NCBI RefSeq assembly: GCF_050908995.1
Contig: NC_135121.1
Location: 6,510,001-6,574,000 of the forward strand
Direction: 5' to 3'
From: Andrena cerasifolii
Taxonomy: Eukaryota; Arthropoda; Insecta; Hymenoptera; Andrenidae
DNA length: 64,000 nucleotides
Below are positions 24,626 to 35,461 of this stretch, in pieces; position 1 is the first letter of the stretch, and every line of letters begins with the position of its first letter. The notes below the pieces were generated by a model. It saw only the letters and a list, made by a program, of their open reading frames with translations. It did no database searches and was not told where the DNA came from. The translations under genes and the position numbers were made by a program.

Positions 24626-24957
24626 CAGGGTGTTTCAAGCAGGAGGGCATAATTTCAGATTGCAAACTGTGGCATAGAGTACTGAAGAAAATATAAATAT
24701 ATGTTTATTTAACCTCGTTTTTTAATTACAGATAGTTGTGTACGTATTTAAATAATTTTCGTTGCAAACTGAGCAAGTGCAACTTCTATGTATCATGTCA
24801 GATCATAAAATAATATTTTTATGTCACGCCAGCTCAGTTTGTAGCAAGAATTATTGGAACACAAAACTTCTTGCAATTCGGAACCAAGGTAAAATAGGAC
24901 AAATGTTTATAAGAACTTCTCTTATTATTTTATGCCTCCACTCCTTGAAACTCCCTG
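24626..24957. mobile_element. TIR element 'CAGGGTGTTTCAAG' (332 bp)
   Basis: CAGGGTGTTTCAAGCAGGAG at the left is mirrored by a right end whose reverse complement is CAGGGAGTTTCAAGGAGTGG. TA flanks both. An internal inverted pair (TTCGTTGCAAACTGAGCAAG near 24759 and GCTCAGTTTGTAGCAAGAA near 24832) adds a hairpin. It is non-coding and shares the TACAGGG ending with the foldback family at 20552. Confidence 0.65.
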
Positions 24958-25320
24958 TATAAATACCTTTTTATGCTACTTTTACAGATTACCTACACAA
25001 AATATATAAACTTTTGTTACCTGGTAAACTTACATCAGCTATTATAATTTCCTATTCTGACGTACTTCAAAAACTAACTCTAAGCTCCTCTTTTCTTCTC
25101 TCTTATCTCAAGTTCCTGTTAAGTCCAGCCTTTTTCGCTTATTCTATTCTCCCCTTATCTGTTCTCCTTCATTCCTTAGCTCCACCCCTTCCCTCCCCCT
25201 GCTTATTTTCACCCTCGCCCTCCAACAATTTTATGCAATCCCAGTTCCATACCAAAATAGTTCTACAACTAAATTTTTACTGCAATATATCATCGTCTAT
25301 TTAGAAAAATAGACTAGAAA
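24958..25320. other. Pyrimidine-rich tract
   Basis: From about 25070 to 25240 the plus strand is strongly C/T-biased (CTCCTCTTTTCTTCTCTC, CACCCCTTCCCTCCCCCTGC). The strand asymmetry is clear, but no gene or splice structure can be tied to it. Confidence 0.45.
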
Positions 25321-28218
25321 GTCTTAGATGCTTCTGTTTTGAAAATTTTTTCTTATTTCATCGAGAAGTAATTGGTTTCGGAAGGAAATACCTTCGCACC
25401 ACTTTACGTGTCACCTAATGTGTGACCATATCCCAAATAATAAATTTTTCTCCATAAACTATTTGTATTTTATTTAAACTTTCTATGGCGTTTTATAGCT
25501 AATCCTTCAGTGTTATGATTTCAACTTGGCCCCTCTCTTGTGTTCCAAAGTGCCACTTTAAAATTCAATGCTCTAGTGTTGGGATCTGAGCGGGAAATAT
25601 TTTATCTTAACGATGCAACATATTTCTTTGACAGTTTCGTAGTGCACTATGGGTAGCAGTGGGAACTGTTAAGGTGAATTGAGAGTTGGCGCATATCGAT
25701 TAAGCGCACTGTACTATGGGGCTGGATATTCGATGATGGGAACTGAATCTCCTGGAAATAGGATTCTCGTTTAGTGCGGATGTAATGATTCTTAGTCGTT
25801 AATCACTCAATGAGATGAAAATCGAACTTGGTCCTAATTTGGACATCATAATGGCGCAGATTTTAACAGAAGGCTGTGAGATCACTCACTAGCGCTCCCA
25901 GCATTGTCTGGGAAATTCAAATTACCTTTCTTGAATGTGAATTAATCATTTCTTAAACTCGCGAAACGTTGTGTGTCTAATTTCAGCTTACTCGTTTCTG
26001 TTGCATTATTTCTTCATGAAACTTCATTATGCCGAATGAGTAATATGTAGACTATAGAGACAGTGCTGGCAGCAGTGAAGAAACAACAGCGGATGCCATT
26101 AATCAACTTCGTGGAAATCCTGAAAATATTTAGTCAGAGATACGCGAGTGAAATTAATTTTTTTTTCAGATCACTCAGCGAATTTAATTCTCAATAAGTG
26201 AGCACCAGTAGTTACACACGCGCGTTGATTAAAAATCTTACGAACTATATTAAAATTTCAGTCATTTCATATAAGTTTATGGATAGATAATCTTTTTTTC
26301 GTAAATAAATTTTTTGTGCCAAATTTGAAGCGTTTAATCATTGTTCGGCCATAGTTATATGAAACTTGTTTTCTAGATTTATTTAGTTTATAGTATAATA
26401 TATAATCATACTAAAATTTTAAGACACCACAATATATTCTCCAATGAGGAAATAATGTGACAAGTGGTTTTGTACAGGTGAAACTTTCCAGTGACTCTAA
26501 TTGGATTTTAATGTTTCGAGATTCGAAAGTGAGATTTTTAAATATTAATAATTGCTAAATAAATTATTATCTAATTTTTTTATATAATATATAATAGATA
26601 AACTGTTATATTTGAAACAATTAAATATGCTGTAATTTTTATGCTGAATTACTCTTTAATCTTTGATAACTTTATGATTAGATATTAATAGGAAATATAA
26701 ATTAAAAAATTACAGATGTATAATTAGAAGTACACAAGTATAGTATTAAATTTAAAAGGGATATCAAATGATTTATTAAAACACAAATTAAATAATTAGC
26801 GATCCATAGTTATTATAAGAAAGTTTATTTTATGTTCCGGATAACTGTACAAGACCGCATTGAAGTTCAGTGACGTTCAAATTGTGTAAAGACATTTTTT
26901 GCCCCTTCTTATTTCCAGACGAGTTGGAGAAGTTTCTAGTGGTGCTAGATTATCAAATTTATGATTTAATTCGATTAAGAAAGCAAAAGGCCACCGACAA
27001 CACCACCTGCACTATAACTGGCTTTTCTTACAACAGATTAGGTACTGCAAATTTATTATCTTAAAGTTTATTTTCCCGAACGACTACGTTTCCGCAACTC
27101 TCTTCCTTTGCCGGGCGAACTTAGCCTCAATCTCATAAAAAACATCCCAGTTGCTTTGCAAGAAGGGACTTCTCCCTTCCCACAATTTCAAGGCACATAT
27201 CGTACCTTATATGTAATTCTTCGTTACAGATTTACAAGTATCTTTTACGTACATATTTATATAAATTTCTGTTATATCAGTGTTGTTTAAAATCACACAA
27301 AGAATTACGTGGAATTTATTAATCCACGTACTGCTAAAGAAAATGAGGCACAGTAGAAAATTATCCCAATCAATCGTGGAAGAGTTTTCGGATAATCGAA
27401 TATCTACGTTTTTCTGTAAAAAAAAGACTTTTCATTTTGCTGCATTTCGACACCCCACAAAAATAGAGAGCTTTAAACGAATATTTCCAGCCTTACTCCC
27501 CGAATTTGTTAACAATGACAAAACGACAAAATTTCGGTGGTCGAATTTTCTGTTTAGGCTTCATACGATTTTAAAACTGTTTCCAGAGGAGCGAGTGCTT
27601 CAAAATGTGTAGAGGGAGTATTACTGAAACTTTATCTAGAATCCCCTTCTTTTTCATCTTTCCCTGTGCGCCTGTTGTTGTATAAGAGTGGGGATAATAC
27701 TGCTCGGTTTCATTTTACTAACATTTTAATGTAAAACCTACGCGTTTCGTTAACGAAGCTTCGTACCGTGAGTGCTAATTGGTAAGCTAAAGGCACGTGG
27801 TAATAAAGAATAATAATGAATAATGGCGATTTGAATAAAGCGACAAATTCAGCGAAATGAAAATACCGTATGCATTTAATTTCGTTCCTCAGAAAACGCT
27901 GCTCGGAATTCGGATGGCCGAACATTCGGTTAATCGGTGTCCCTATAATTGAATGCACCGTTGATCGGTGTTTTGATAATCGACGCGTTACTGTATTATA
28001 TTTCAGGAATTATTCGAAAAAGGACATTTAAATTATTTTATCATTCCTTAGTACTTAATCCCACGAATCGAAATATTTATTTCGTTATTTATTCTCGTTC
28101 TCCAACCTATCAGTTGCCCCCACGCTTCATCCACCCGAATTAAATCGTTTAAGTCATTTATGGTTATCATCCCTGCTTTAAGAAAATACGATTTTTAAAT
28201 CGCAACGATCACAAAATA
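25321..28218. other. Intergenic DNA, no gene seen
   Basis: Long, mostly AT-rich stretch. Around 26560-26800 it is almost pure A/T. The frame at 27280-27612 (110 codons) has no recognisable domain. No TIR pair, tail or RNA gene was found. This is the longest quiet region of the window. Confidence 0.5.
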
Positions 28219-28220
28219 TA

Positions 28221-28770
28221 CAGTAGAACCTCTACTATCCGAATTAATAGGGGAACGTTTGCATAAAGGATTTTTCGAATAGTGGAATAGTGGAAGCGTT
28301 TGCTTCCCTCATGATTATATTTCTGTGTTTGAGGAAGAATAATACAAGAAACAAGGCCAGCAATGGAAAGCAATGTAACTGTAAGTACTAAGCTCATAGA
28401 ATTTGTAGTACCCAGCTCTTCTCTGCTGCTAAATTGCACAAATTTCTTGACATGTTAAGCTGCGTTGGATTAAATTCTGTTTGTGCTTCGAACCACCAAA
28501 ATTATTTTTCTAATGCTGTAAATGCTTGAGAAGAAACATGTTCACTGTCACTGTCATTGGGTCCTTCTCATATTTCGCCAGGAGAATTTAAGATATTGTT
28601 GACAACACCCTTGCCAGTTAAAGCTGAGCTTCTGTTTTGGTTAGGTTGAAGCCCCTCTACGTCTTAAGCCCTTACAAATCTGGGTATCGTGTGCAACATA
28701 ACTTCCTCTACCCTCTTTTCCCAACAACTTTTCAAGAAACATATTGTTCGGATAATAGAGCATTCAAGTG
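28221..28770 (-). mobile_element. Tigger/pogo transposon remnant
   Basis: The terminus CAGTAGAACCTCTACTATCC (28221, after TA) matches the well-known Tigger/pogo TIR form. A diverged inverted partner (reverse complement CTCTATTATCCGAAC) lies near 28744-28765. Read on the minus strand, the interior near 28430-28540 gives pieces like QAFTALE, WFEAQTEFNPTQL and NLCNLAAEK in broken frames, the typical C-terminal tail after the DDE domain of Tigger/jerky proteins. Most of the coding region is deleted. Related sequence lies at 52667-53266. Confidence 0.65.
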
Positions 28771-28804
28771 GTACAACGTTTGGATAATAATTGACCGTGT
28801 ACTG

Positions 28805-29640
28805 AAAGTTCCTCCTTAACATAGAAGCTGGAGGCCAAACTGGATCCTACACAGCCAACTGTGAACACATCCACTGTCCAGAAATTAAAGAACCTTGGAA
28901 AATAGTGAACTGGGAAATTAGATGTGTACCACGCGAATTTTCTAAAGATATATCTTCACCGAACAATTAGTGTATCTTTCCTACTGTTTTGCCCAAGTCC
29001 CGAGGGAGTTTCTAGGCTTTCCACAGATGATAAAAAAATGGTACTGCTATGCTGTATCATTGAACGTGCGAGATCAGCCAAATCCAGGAGAAGCTTTCAC
29101 GTGTGAAGCAGAATAAAGTTATCAGCCATAGAAGAACTTACTGAGCACTTGCTAGGAGATGTAAAGAGTTATACACTTTGACCTACTGGAACACAACCTC
29201 GTGATAACTGCAGAAGCCCATTGTGAACAACTGGACCGATCGAAATCAGCATTGGAAACAAAACGGCCAGCTTTACTCAACAGGGGAGTTCTCTCCCCTA
29301 AGGACAACGCGTGACCACATATAGCAAAGCATGCATTGTAGAAACCGGAGGGGGGACTCTGTTCGAAAAGGATTGTTCATCCAGCCTACTCTCCTGATAT
29401 TCTGCCAACGGAATACCACCTCTTCAACAGCCTGCGATATATCATATCCATGAAAAGATTGGAAAATCAAGCGTCAGAATTATTCTTCGCAACATCTTCT
29501 AACAAAGGGATGAGGATTTTTATAAAAACAGAAATTAGGAACTCGGATATGAATCCTGACGATCCCTGCATAAAAGCGTGTGTATTATTATACAAAGTAA
29601 CGCTCATTCCTATTTTCATGGACAGAATTCAATTGCGGTG
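28805..29640 (+). pseudogene. Decayed mariner transposase
   Basis: Pieces of a mariner transposase occur in order but in shifting frames. About 28832-28920 gives LDPTQPTVNTSTVQKLKNLG. About 29095-29200 spans the central DDE region. About 29206-29280 gives VITAEAHCEQLD and ETKRPALLNRG. About 29295-29310 gives PKDNA (the degenerate HxDNARPH block). About 29375-29450 gives QPTYSPDILPTEYHLF (the YSPDLxPxDYHLF catalytic block). Several frameshifts and stops make it non-functional. It directly follows the Tigger remnant. The superfamily is secure from the last block; the subfamily is not. Confidence 0.75.
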
Positions 29641-29840
29641 ATGTGCCAGGAAATTAAATAGTAATGTAATACAAATGTTTCAAAGCGGAACCGTTAAAGC
29701 ATTAATAGCTGCACCTTGGTTCATTAGCAATGGAACGCTACGCGAAGATCTCTGAATAATTTATATAAGCTGACGGAACAAACTTGTTCGTGGCGTTCTT
29801 GATCAGAAAAACTCATTTACAAGAGTGAAAGGGGGGAAAC

Positions 29841-30040
29841 TAGGGATGTATACCACAGAATTCTAATTTCCACAGTATTCGAATAGTCGAATTATTCGGA
29901 GAAAGTATTCGTATTCGAAATTATTCGAATTATTCGAAGAAAGTATTCGTATTCGAAATTATTCGAATTATTCGGAGAAAGTATTCGTATTCGAAATTAT
30001 TCGAATTATTCGGAGAAAGTATTCGTATTCGAAAATTTAC
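29841..30040 (+). repeat. hAT-like end with four 38 bp tandem units
   Basis: TAGGGATGTATACC at 29841 has the YARNG form of hAT termini. It is followed by four tandem units of about 38 bases (ATTATTCGGAGAAAGTATTC + GTATTCGAAATTATTCGA), differing by one or two bases, at about 29890-30035. The units are rich in the palindromic core ATTCGAAT. I did not find the opposite terminus. Array type and length are directly visible; the hAT link is inference. Confidence 0.6.
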
Positions 30041-30640
30041 AGCTGTAGAAGGAACCTTTGCTTTTGAGTATGCGAGAATAAAACATTAAATATATATTGT
30101 TATAAAGTGAAAAAAAAATCTGTACAAATTTAGGGAAAACACATACGTGATTAAGAATTATGGTAATTCGTTGTCATCTTATAAAAATGTAAGACAAAAA
30201 TTGCTTTCTCTGGCGTCGTACGTTCTTTCAGTGTAGGTTTAGTTTGTTTAGTAAAGACTTTCAGAATAGAATACAAAAATATTGAAGCTCTACTTACTGA
30301 AAATACGAAACTTGATTTTCTCAGGGAGACATTTTCCTTTAGTGTCGAAGTCCTTTAATTACGGGCCCTGAAGAATAGAATCAGTGGAGAAAAGTATTTG
30401 TAATGCAACCTTCTTGTGCCACTTGCTTCTTTATGCAACTACTGTATTAATGTTTTACTTATCAAGCTATTCCTTTTCGAAGGAGGATATAATCCGAAAA
30501 GTTCACTCGGTTTAAGGCTAAATAGTCTTCGTCGATTTAAATTAAAATCGAAGCAAGGCTTGTTATAAAAATTTCTTTAAATTCATGTGTTCAGTAAACA
30601 TACGACTGATTGTGTTTTCGATAAAGAATTGGGTACGTAT
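30041..30640. other. Spacer between the two TTCGAA arrays
   Basis: AT-rich sequence with no recognised frame. It may be the interior of a non-autonomous element whose ends are the neighbouring arrays, although both flanking TAGGG ends point the same way. Confidence 0.35.
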
Positions 30641-31130
30641 TAGGGGTGGGACTATTCGAATAATTTAATATTTGAATATTTTACAAGTATTCGATTGCTA
30701 CGAATAAACTTCGAATATTTGAGTAGTCGAATACTATTCGAATATTTCAGTATTCGAACACTATTCGAATATTTGAGTAGTCGAATACTATTCGAATATT
30801 TCAGTATTCGAACACTATTCGAATATTTCAGTATTCGAATATTTCAGTATTCGAACACTATTCGAATATTTGAGTAGTCGAATACTATTCGAATATTTCA
30901 GTATTCGAACACTATACGAATATTTCAGTAGTCGAATACTATTCGAATATTTCAGTATTCGAATACTATTCGAATATTTCAGTATTCGAACGCTATTCGA
31001 ATATTTCAGTATTCGAACGCTATTCGAATATTTCAGTATTCGAACACCATTCGAATATTTCAGTATTCGAACACCATTCGAATATTTCAGTACTCGAATA
31101 CTATTCGACTATTCGAATAGTATCGTGTGA
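30641..31130 (+). repeat. Second hAT-like end with a 27 bp tandem array
   Basis: TAGGGGTGGGACTATTCGAA at 30641 again has a hAT-like start. From about 30710 to 31115 runs a tandem array with a basic unit of 27 bases (TATTCGAACACTATTCGAAT + ATTTCAG). Because 27 is a multiple of three, the array is open and would encode repeats of FEYFSIRTL (30695-30877 and 30870-31130). I regard those frames as artefacts of the array, not genes. Variants (AACAC, AATAC, AACGC, AACACC) are interspersed. Confidence 0.7.
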
Positions 31131-31204
31131 ATTATAAATCAAGTTCTTTAGGTTCATTTTTCACAAGATTTTACTTAGTTTCAGTTATGTGTTCGTTAGT
31201 TTGC

Positions 31205-31345
31205 AGGGTGAAACCTTGTAAGTTAATTTGACCCACTTCAACATATCCGATCGGCTTGAAACTTCGCACACGTACGTACTTTAAAGTTTCTGGGCATAGG
31301 TGGCGCTGTAGGTTGCCGCTTGACCTTTTTAACTGCCAAATCAAC
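31205..31345 (+). repeat. Dispersed repeat fragment, inverted copy of 32560-32612
   Basis: AAAGTTTCTGGGCATAGGTG plus GCGCTGTAGGTTGCCGCTTG near 31281-31322 is the reverse complement of 32566-32608. On the coding reading both give KVSG.RWRCRLPLD. The surrounding sequence differs, so this is a fragment of the repeat described at 32400-33037. Confidence 0.65.
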
Positions 31346-32399
31346 AATCTTGCGAATTTTACTATAAACCAACCGGCATTTTATTCAGAAAAGATACTAC
31401 TTTCGGAAAATGCAATAAAAAAAAATCAACCTTTCGACTGCCTATTCCTTGTAAGTAGATAAAATACTTTTAACAGACGTCCAAAATAATTTTCGTAACA
31501 CTGTTTCTCTTAGCTTCCCACAAGTTAATACATCCGGAGCTGCGCCGTAGCTGCTGCAAGGGCCTCGATCATCAGAAGGGGGCGCGACGATACGCGCGGC
31601 GCGCTGACCGTCCAGGAGCAACTACCCCGTGAGCAATAACTCGAAGGAATTTCCGCGCCCATGAGTTCTGTAGAGAGGCGGAGGGTGTATATCGCAGGTG
31701 GGTTCGAAAGTGTGAAGCGTAGCATCGGGAATTTTGTCTTCGACGTCTGAGTCCGAGATATCCGGTGAAAGGGACGGTGGAAATCGAGCGGCGACGGCTC
31801 GCGTACGGCGCATAGCGCGCTTCAACTATGTGCTTCTTTTCGTTTCAGCAGTAGCTTCTCTGATACCGACTGCAGTCCTCCACTCGGTTGCATATTCGCT
31901 CAGCGTACCGTAAACAAGTCAATACATATGTACATACGCGTGCATGCATCTTCCTTCCCTCTACTGTATCTTCGCCCGCTATCCGGCCACCCCCTCCCAC
32001 CCCCGCCCGTCCTTCCTGGCCAATGGGACTCTTTGAAGCAAACGCTGTCCGATAAACTCCTATTGATTGAAAGCCTTGCGCTTTTTATTTCAGAACCAGC
32101 TACTCGCTTGCCCTTCTATTTCTATTTTCGTAACGGTGACGAGTCACCGGGGAGATCGGCGACGCGTTGCGCTTCCTGTCGGTACGTTCCTGTAATTGAT
32201 AGGGAAAGCACCCCCTCCTCCCCTCTCTCCTCCCCTACCGCCCCTCCCCACACCCTTAACGAAAGACACCGTCCACGTTATTTACACGTGGAAAATACGG
32301 CTGCACTTTTTACGATAGAGGGGAACTTAATCACCGTCTACGATGGGACTCGATACTACACTATACTTCTTCGATTCGACTTACAAGGAGCACCGTTCA
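31346..32399. other. CpG-rich island with long chance frames
   Basis: From about 31540 to 32350 the sequence is GC-rich with many CG dinucleotides and C-rich runs (CCCCCTCCCACCCCCGCCCG). The 159-codon frame at 31928-32407 is proline/serine-rich at first with no domain I know, so I do not call it a gene. A pyrimidine tract ending TTTTCGTTTCAG (to about 31848) could be a splice acceptor. Promoter, enhancer or untranslated exon are possible. Confidence 0.35.
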
Positions 32400-33037
32400 A
32401 TCGATGATGGAATGGCGCAGATTTTTTTTATATAGATCGAAAGTATATTGGCACGAAGGGCGCAAAAATGTAAACTGCAGATGCTACCAGAAGCTGGCCT
32501 GACCTTGAAAAATCGACAAAGGTGGAACCGGGGAAAGGAGAAAAATGGGGGAATGCTAAAAACGTCAAGCGGCAACCTACAGCGCCACCTTTGCCCAGAA
32601 ACTTTAAACGCGTTTTTCTCGAATATATTTTTTTTTCTCTTCATTTTTTTTATGATGGCGAACGAATTGAGGTTCAGATCGACTTGAAAAAATTACATAT
32701 GAAAAAAACGTACCATTTCGGGGCAAACCTCTTATAGGGTCCGTAAAAAGTCGAGATTTTCATAAAAAAATCCGGTGACTTCTTAATTTTTTTTATTAAA
32801 ATCTCGAATTTTTACGGAATTAACCAGTACTAGTAAAGTATTGGGCCAATATTGATGCAGTGTGGAACGGGACCACCGAGGCATCGCCCTCTTTCGAATT
32901 AAAAAAAAAATCATCAAAATCGGTCCGTATGCTGATAAGTTACGCGGGAACAAACATAAAAAAAATATAAAAAAAAATATAAAAAATACATACGGGTCGA
33001 ATCTATAACCTCCTCCTTCTTGAAGTCGGTTAAAAAT
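32400..33037 (-). repeat. Dispersed 'CCGACTTCAA' repeat, long minus-strand copy
   Basis: Read on the minus strand it starts at about 33031 with AACCGACTTCAAGAAGGAGG, AGGTTATAGATTCGACCCG and TATGTATTTTTTAT, then a hydrophobic-coding block (GGACCGATTTTGATGA, TTCGAAAGAGGGCG, GGTCCCGTTCCACACTGC, ATCAATATTGGCCCAATAC). It runs on to the GTTTCTGGGCAAAGG block at about 32590. The first 230 bases match 33834-34045. The motif CCGACTTCAAAAAGGAGGAGG is widespread in insect repeats. I cannot name the family with certainty. Confidence 0.7.
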
Positions 33038-33833
33038 AAGAACCATTATTAAATACATACATGAATCATCTTTCCGATAATAGCCGTCATGTAATCAACA
33101 TTCTACTGTAAACATGTTTCGAAGAGGAATTTGGTAAAAGGATTTTACGTTCATTCCGTCAAAAATATTTCACGGTAATAGCAGGAAAAAGTATATGTGC
33201 AAAGTAACTTCGTTTCTATTTTAAGTAACAGAGACGATATTAAAACTACTTTATACTGTTGTCCATTCTAATTTGAATGCTGTACCTATACGTTTGATAA
33301 ATACACATATTCATATTTTCATTTCCTCCATCAACAAAACAGCACGTATGGCTGGCCACGTTCTGAACGAATAACATTGCTTCCACACTTTTGGGAAAAC
33401 AATATTTTCGCAAAACGCAGATTCCGCTGTTGTCCCTGGTGAATTTTCGTTGCCAATGCAGTTTAAACGAAAACTAAAAACCACTTTGTCCGTGCACTTT
33501 ATTAATGAAAAAATATTATTCCAATGATATATTAATAAAGGAAGGTGGTTTAAAATAATGACTGTAAATCGAACAGAATGTACAACAAATACCTATCACA
33601 GAATTCTCTGACTTATTTTCTCAATACGGTTGGTTAACAAATTGTATATAAAAAGAAATGAAAATAAATACAAGGAAATAAATAGTGTATTACGGTTAAA
33701 GTTTCGTAACTGTCAATTGCCATTAAAAGATTGGTAATAAGGTGACGTAGAAAATAGGAATTTTTATATAAATTGCTGAATTAACAACTTTCAATTATCT
33801 TACGTAATACACTTTATTCATAGAGCTTTCTAA
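33038..33833. other. Spacer inside an inverted repeat pair
   Basis: About 800 AT-rich bases lie between two divergently arranged copies of the CCGACTTCAA repeat. No frame was recognised. Confidence 0.4.
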
Positions 33834-34045
33834 CCGACTTCAAAAAGGAGGAGGTTATAGATTCGACCCGTATGTATTTTTTTTATTTTTTATTTTTAAT
33901 TTTTTTTTTGTTTGTCCCCGCATAACTCCTCAGCATATGGACCCATTTTGATGATCTTTTCTTTTATTCGAAAGAGGGTGGTCCCGTTCTACACTCCATC
34001 AATATTGGCCCAATATTTTGCCAGTTCTGGTTAATAAGAAAGACT
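33834..34045 (+). repeat. Dispersed 'CCGACTTCAA' repeat, plus-strand copy
   Basis: ACCGACTTCAAAAAGGAGGA, GGTTATAGATTCGACCCG, CATATGGACCCATTTTGATG, GGTGGTCCCGTTCTACACTC and ATCAATATTGGCCCAATATT match the minus-strand copy that starts at 33031. Similarity stops near the GGTTAATAAG at 34025. The pair forms an inverted repeat with 200-230 base arms. Confidence 0.75.
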
Positions 34046-34099
34046 ATTGTCATCTAAATATTATTATGTTATATACGTACACGCATATCTCCTAAACAT

Positions 34100-34355
34100 G
34101 TTGTGTCAATATATGTATATAAAACTAAAAAGACAAAAAATTAGAAATTAAAAAAAAATTAAAACCGACTTCAAAAATAAAAGTAAAAAATAATTTAAAC
34201 CCTTATTTAACCTACAACTCCCATATTTTTTTAAGTCGGTGCCAGATTTACACAGTGTAAATGATGAGACGCCAACTTAAAAAATATGCGAGTTGTAGAT
34301 TAAATAATGGATTATATTATTTTTTACTTTTATTTTTGGAGTCGGTTTTAATTTT
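34100..34355 (+). repeat. LINE tail plus hairpin, copy B
   Basis: TGTTGTGTCAATATATG plus ATATAAAACTAAAAAGACAA matches the last codons and 3' linker of the LINE at 17109-17954, so a piece of LINE tail is present. A hairpin follows, with left arm 34160-34235 (AAAACCGACTTCAAAAATAA...) and right arm 34275-34352. The arms match copy A at 17981-18197. The loop (GGTGCCAGATTTACACAGTG + TAAATGATGAGACGCC) is the reverse complement of the loop in copy A. Confidence 0.75.
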
Positions 34356-34557
34356 TGATTACTAAAATAAATGAAAATTTTTAACTTGTATGGCCTGTAC
34401 TTTTTAAATAAATTCCGAACCAGCAGAATAATAACTCCTGATAACTTCACGTGGAATATATCACATTTCAATTTTTTCAAAATCCCTGACATCAAGTGAA
34501 ATGAAATGAAACGAGTCCTATATGAAATTTTGTGCGTATTAATTAATGGTAAGGTAA

Positions 34558-34822
34558 AACTGTACGATAGGGCGGAGCGGAAAATTTAAATTTGAATTTT
34601 CAGTTGGCGTGGATGCGGGATAGTTGTCTTTTGATTAACCAAACACAACTGTAAAAAAATTTTGGAAAAATATTCATGTCTGCAGGTTCCTTTTTCTCCT
34701 GAAAATAGGTCATTTAATCATATAATCGTATACTCATTTTTAGGGGAAAAAGGAATATTTTTCCAAATTGTTTCAAATTTAAATTTTCGCCTATATAGTA
34801 TCGATCCGCTCTACTGTACAAT
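34558..34822. mobile_element. Small TIR element (265 bp)
   Basis: The left end AACTGTACGATAGGGCGGAG is mirrored by a right end whose reverse complement is AATTGTACAGTAGAGCGGAT. Both are followed by GAAAATTTAAATTTGAA. The arms are imperfect (a short insertion on the right). There is no coding capacity. Confidence 0.55.
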
Positions 34823-35339
34823 TCTGAATCAATGTATAATATTTACAAGTGATACACACAATTTTTCCTATAATATGAAAGCAGAGAAGAGTATTCTCGT
34901 CACATGCAAATGACTAATAAAGTTTATGCAAAAATATAATCTCCATTAAAATGAATGCCTTCGAAGCTAGTCGTTACCTTGATTAAGGAAACCGATTAAA
35001 AGTAAGTAAAATTTTAAAATCAACCTACCTCAGGTTGAAACTCCCATTTTTCTCGGGTGTCATATATGCTTGCCCATTTTCTTCACGTTCTGAGTAGGTA
35101 CTTGATCCTTGATTTCAATATTTAAGCTTCACTTCCTCCGATTATTCCATCAAATTCTACGCATTCCTTGACATAAAGGAAACGAACTACGTTTATAACC
35201 TAGAGGGTTTTCCATCCGCCGTAGTATGCTTTATAAATTTTATAGTCTTCAATTAAAAAAAATGTCCCTTTCTGGTTACCTGGTATAAACATTTTCTCTT
35301 AGATCTCTACAAAAGTAGGTATCACTAATAAATTGGCAA
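34823..35339. other. Intergenic DNA, no gene seen
   Basis: AT-rich; nothing recognised. Confidence 0.45.
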
Positions 35340-35445
35340 GATTCGTCTGATGAAAATGAATCCAAACTCGACAACATTCGAACTACTTTTCATTATACAT
35401 AATATAGGTCTGGGTACAATGGTTCTGCGGAATTCGGAAGGGATT
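35340..35445 (+). repeat. Dispersed 'CTGATGAAAAT' repeat, copy 1
   Basis: GATTCGTCTGATGAAAATGA plus ATCCAAACTCGACAACATTC matches the minus strand of 55905-56030 (GATTCTCCTGATGAAAATAA, GTCCAAATTCGACCTCATTC). Weaker similarity continues into ATACATAAT...GGAATTC. I recall similar CTGATGAAAATGAGxCCAAA motifs as repeats in several insect genomes; the class is unknown to me. The CTGATGA lacks the GAAA needed for a hammerhead ribozyme core. Confidence 0.55.
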
Positions 35446-35461
35446 TGAAATATATATAATA

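Noticed and set aside
30695..31130. Repeat protein with FEYFSIRTL units
   Set aside because: The frame exists because the DNA unit is 27 bases. The conserved feature is the TTCGAA palindrome, and the array sits beside a hAT-like terminus.
31928..32407. 159-codon plus-strand frame
   Set aside because: It lies in GC-rich DNA with few stops, has no recognised domain, is proline/serine-biased, and overlaps no splice or initiation evidence.
35345..35372. Hammerhead ribozyme core (CTGATGA)
   Set aside because: The required GAAA and the matching third stem with a cleavage site are absent in both copies of the repeat (35340 and 55905).
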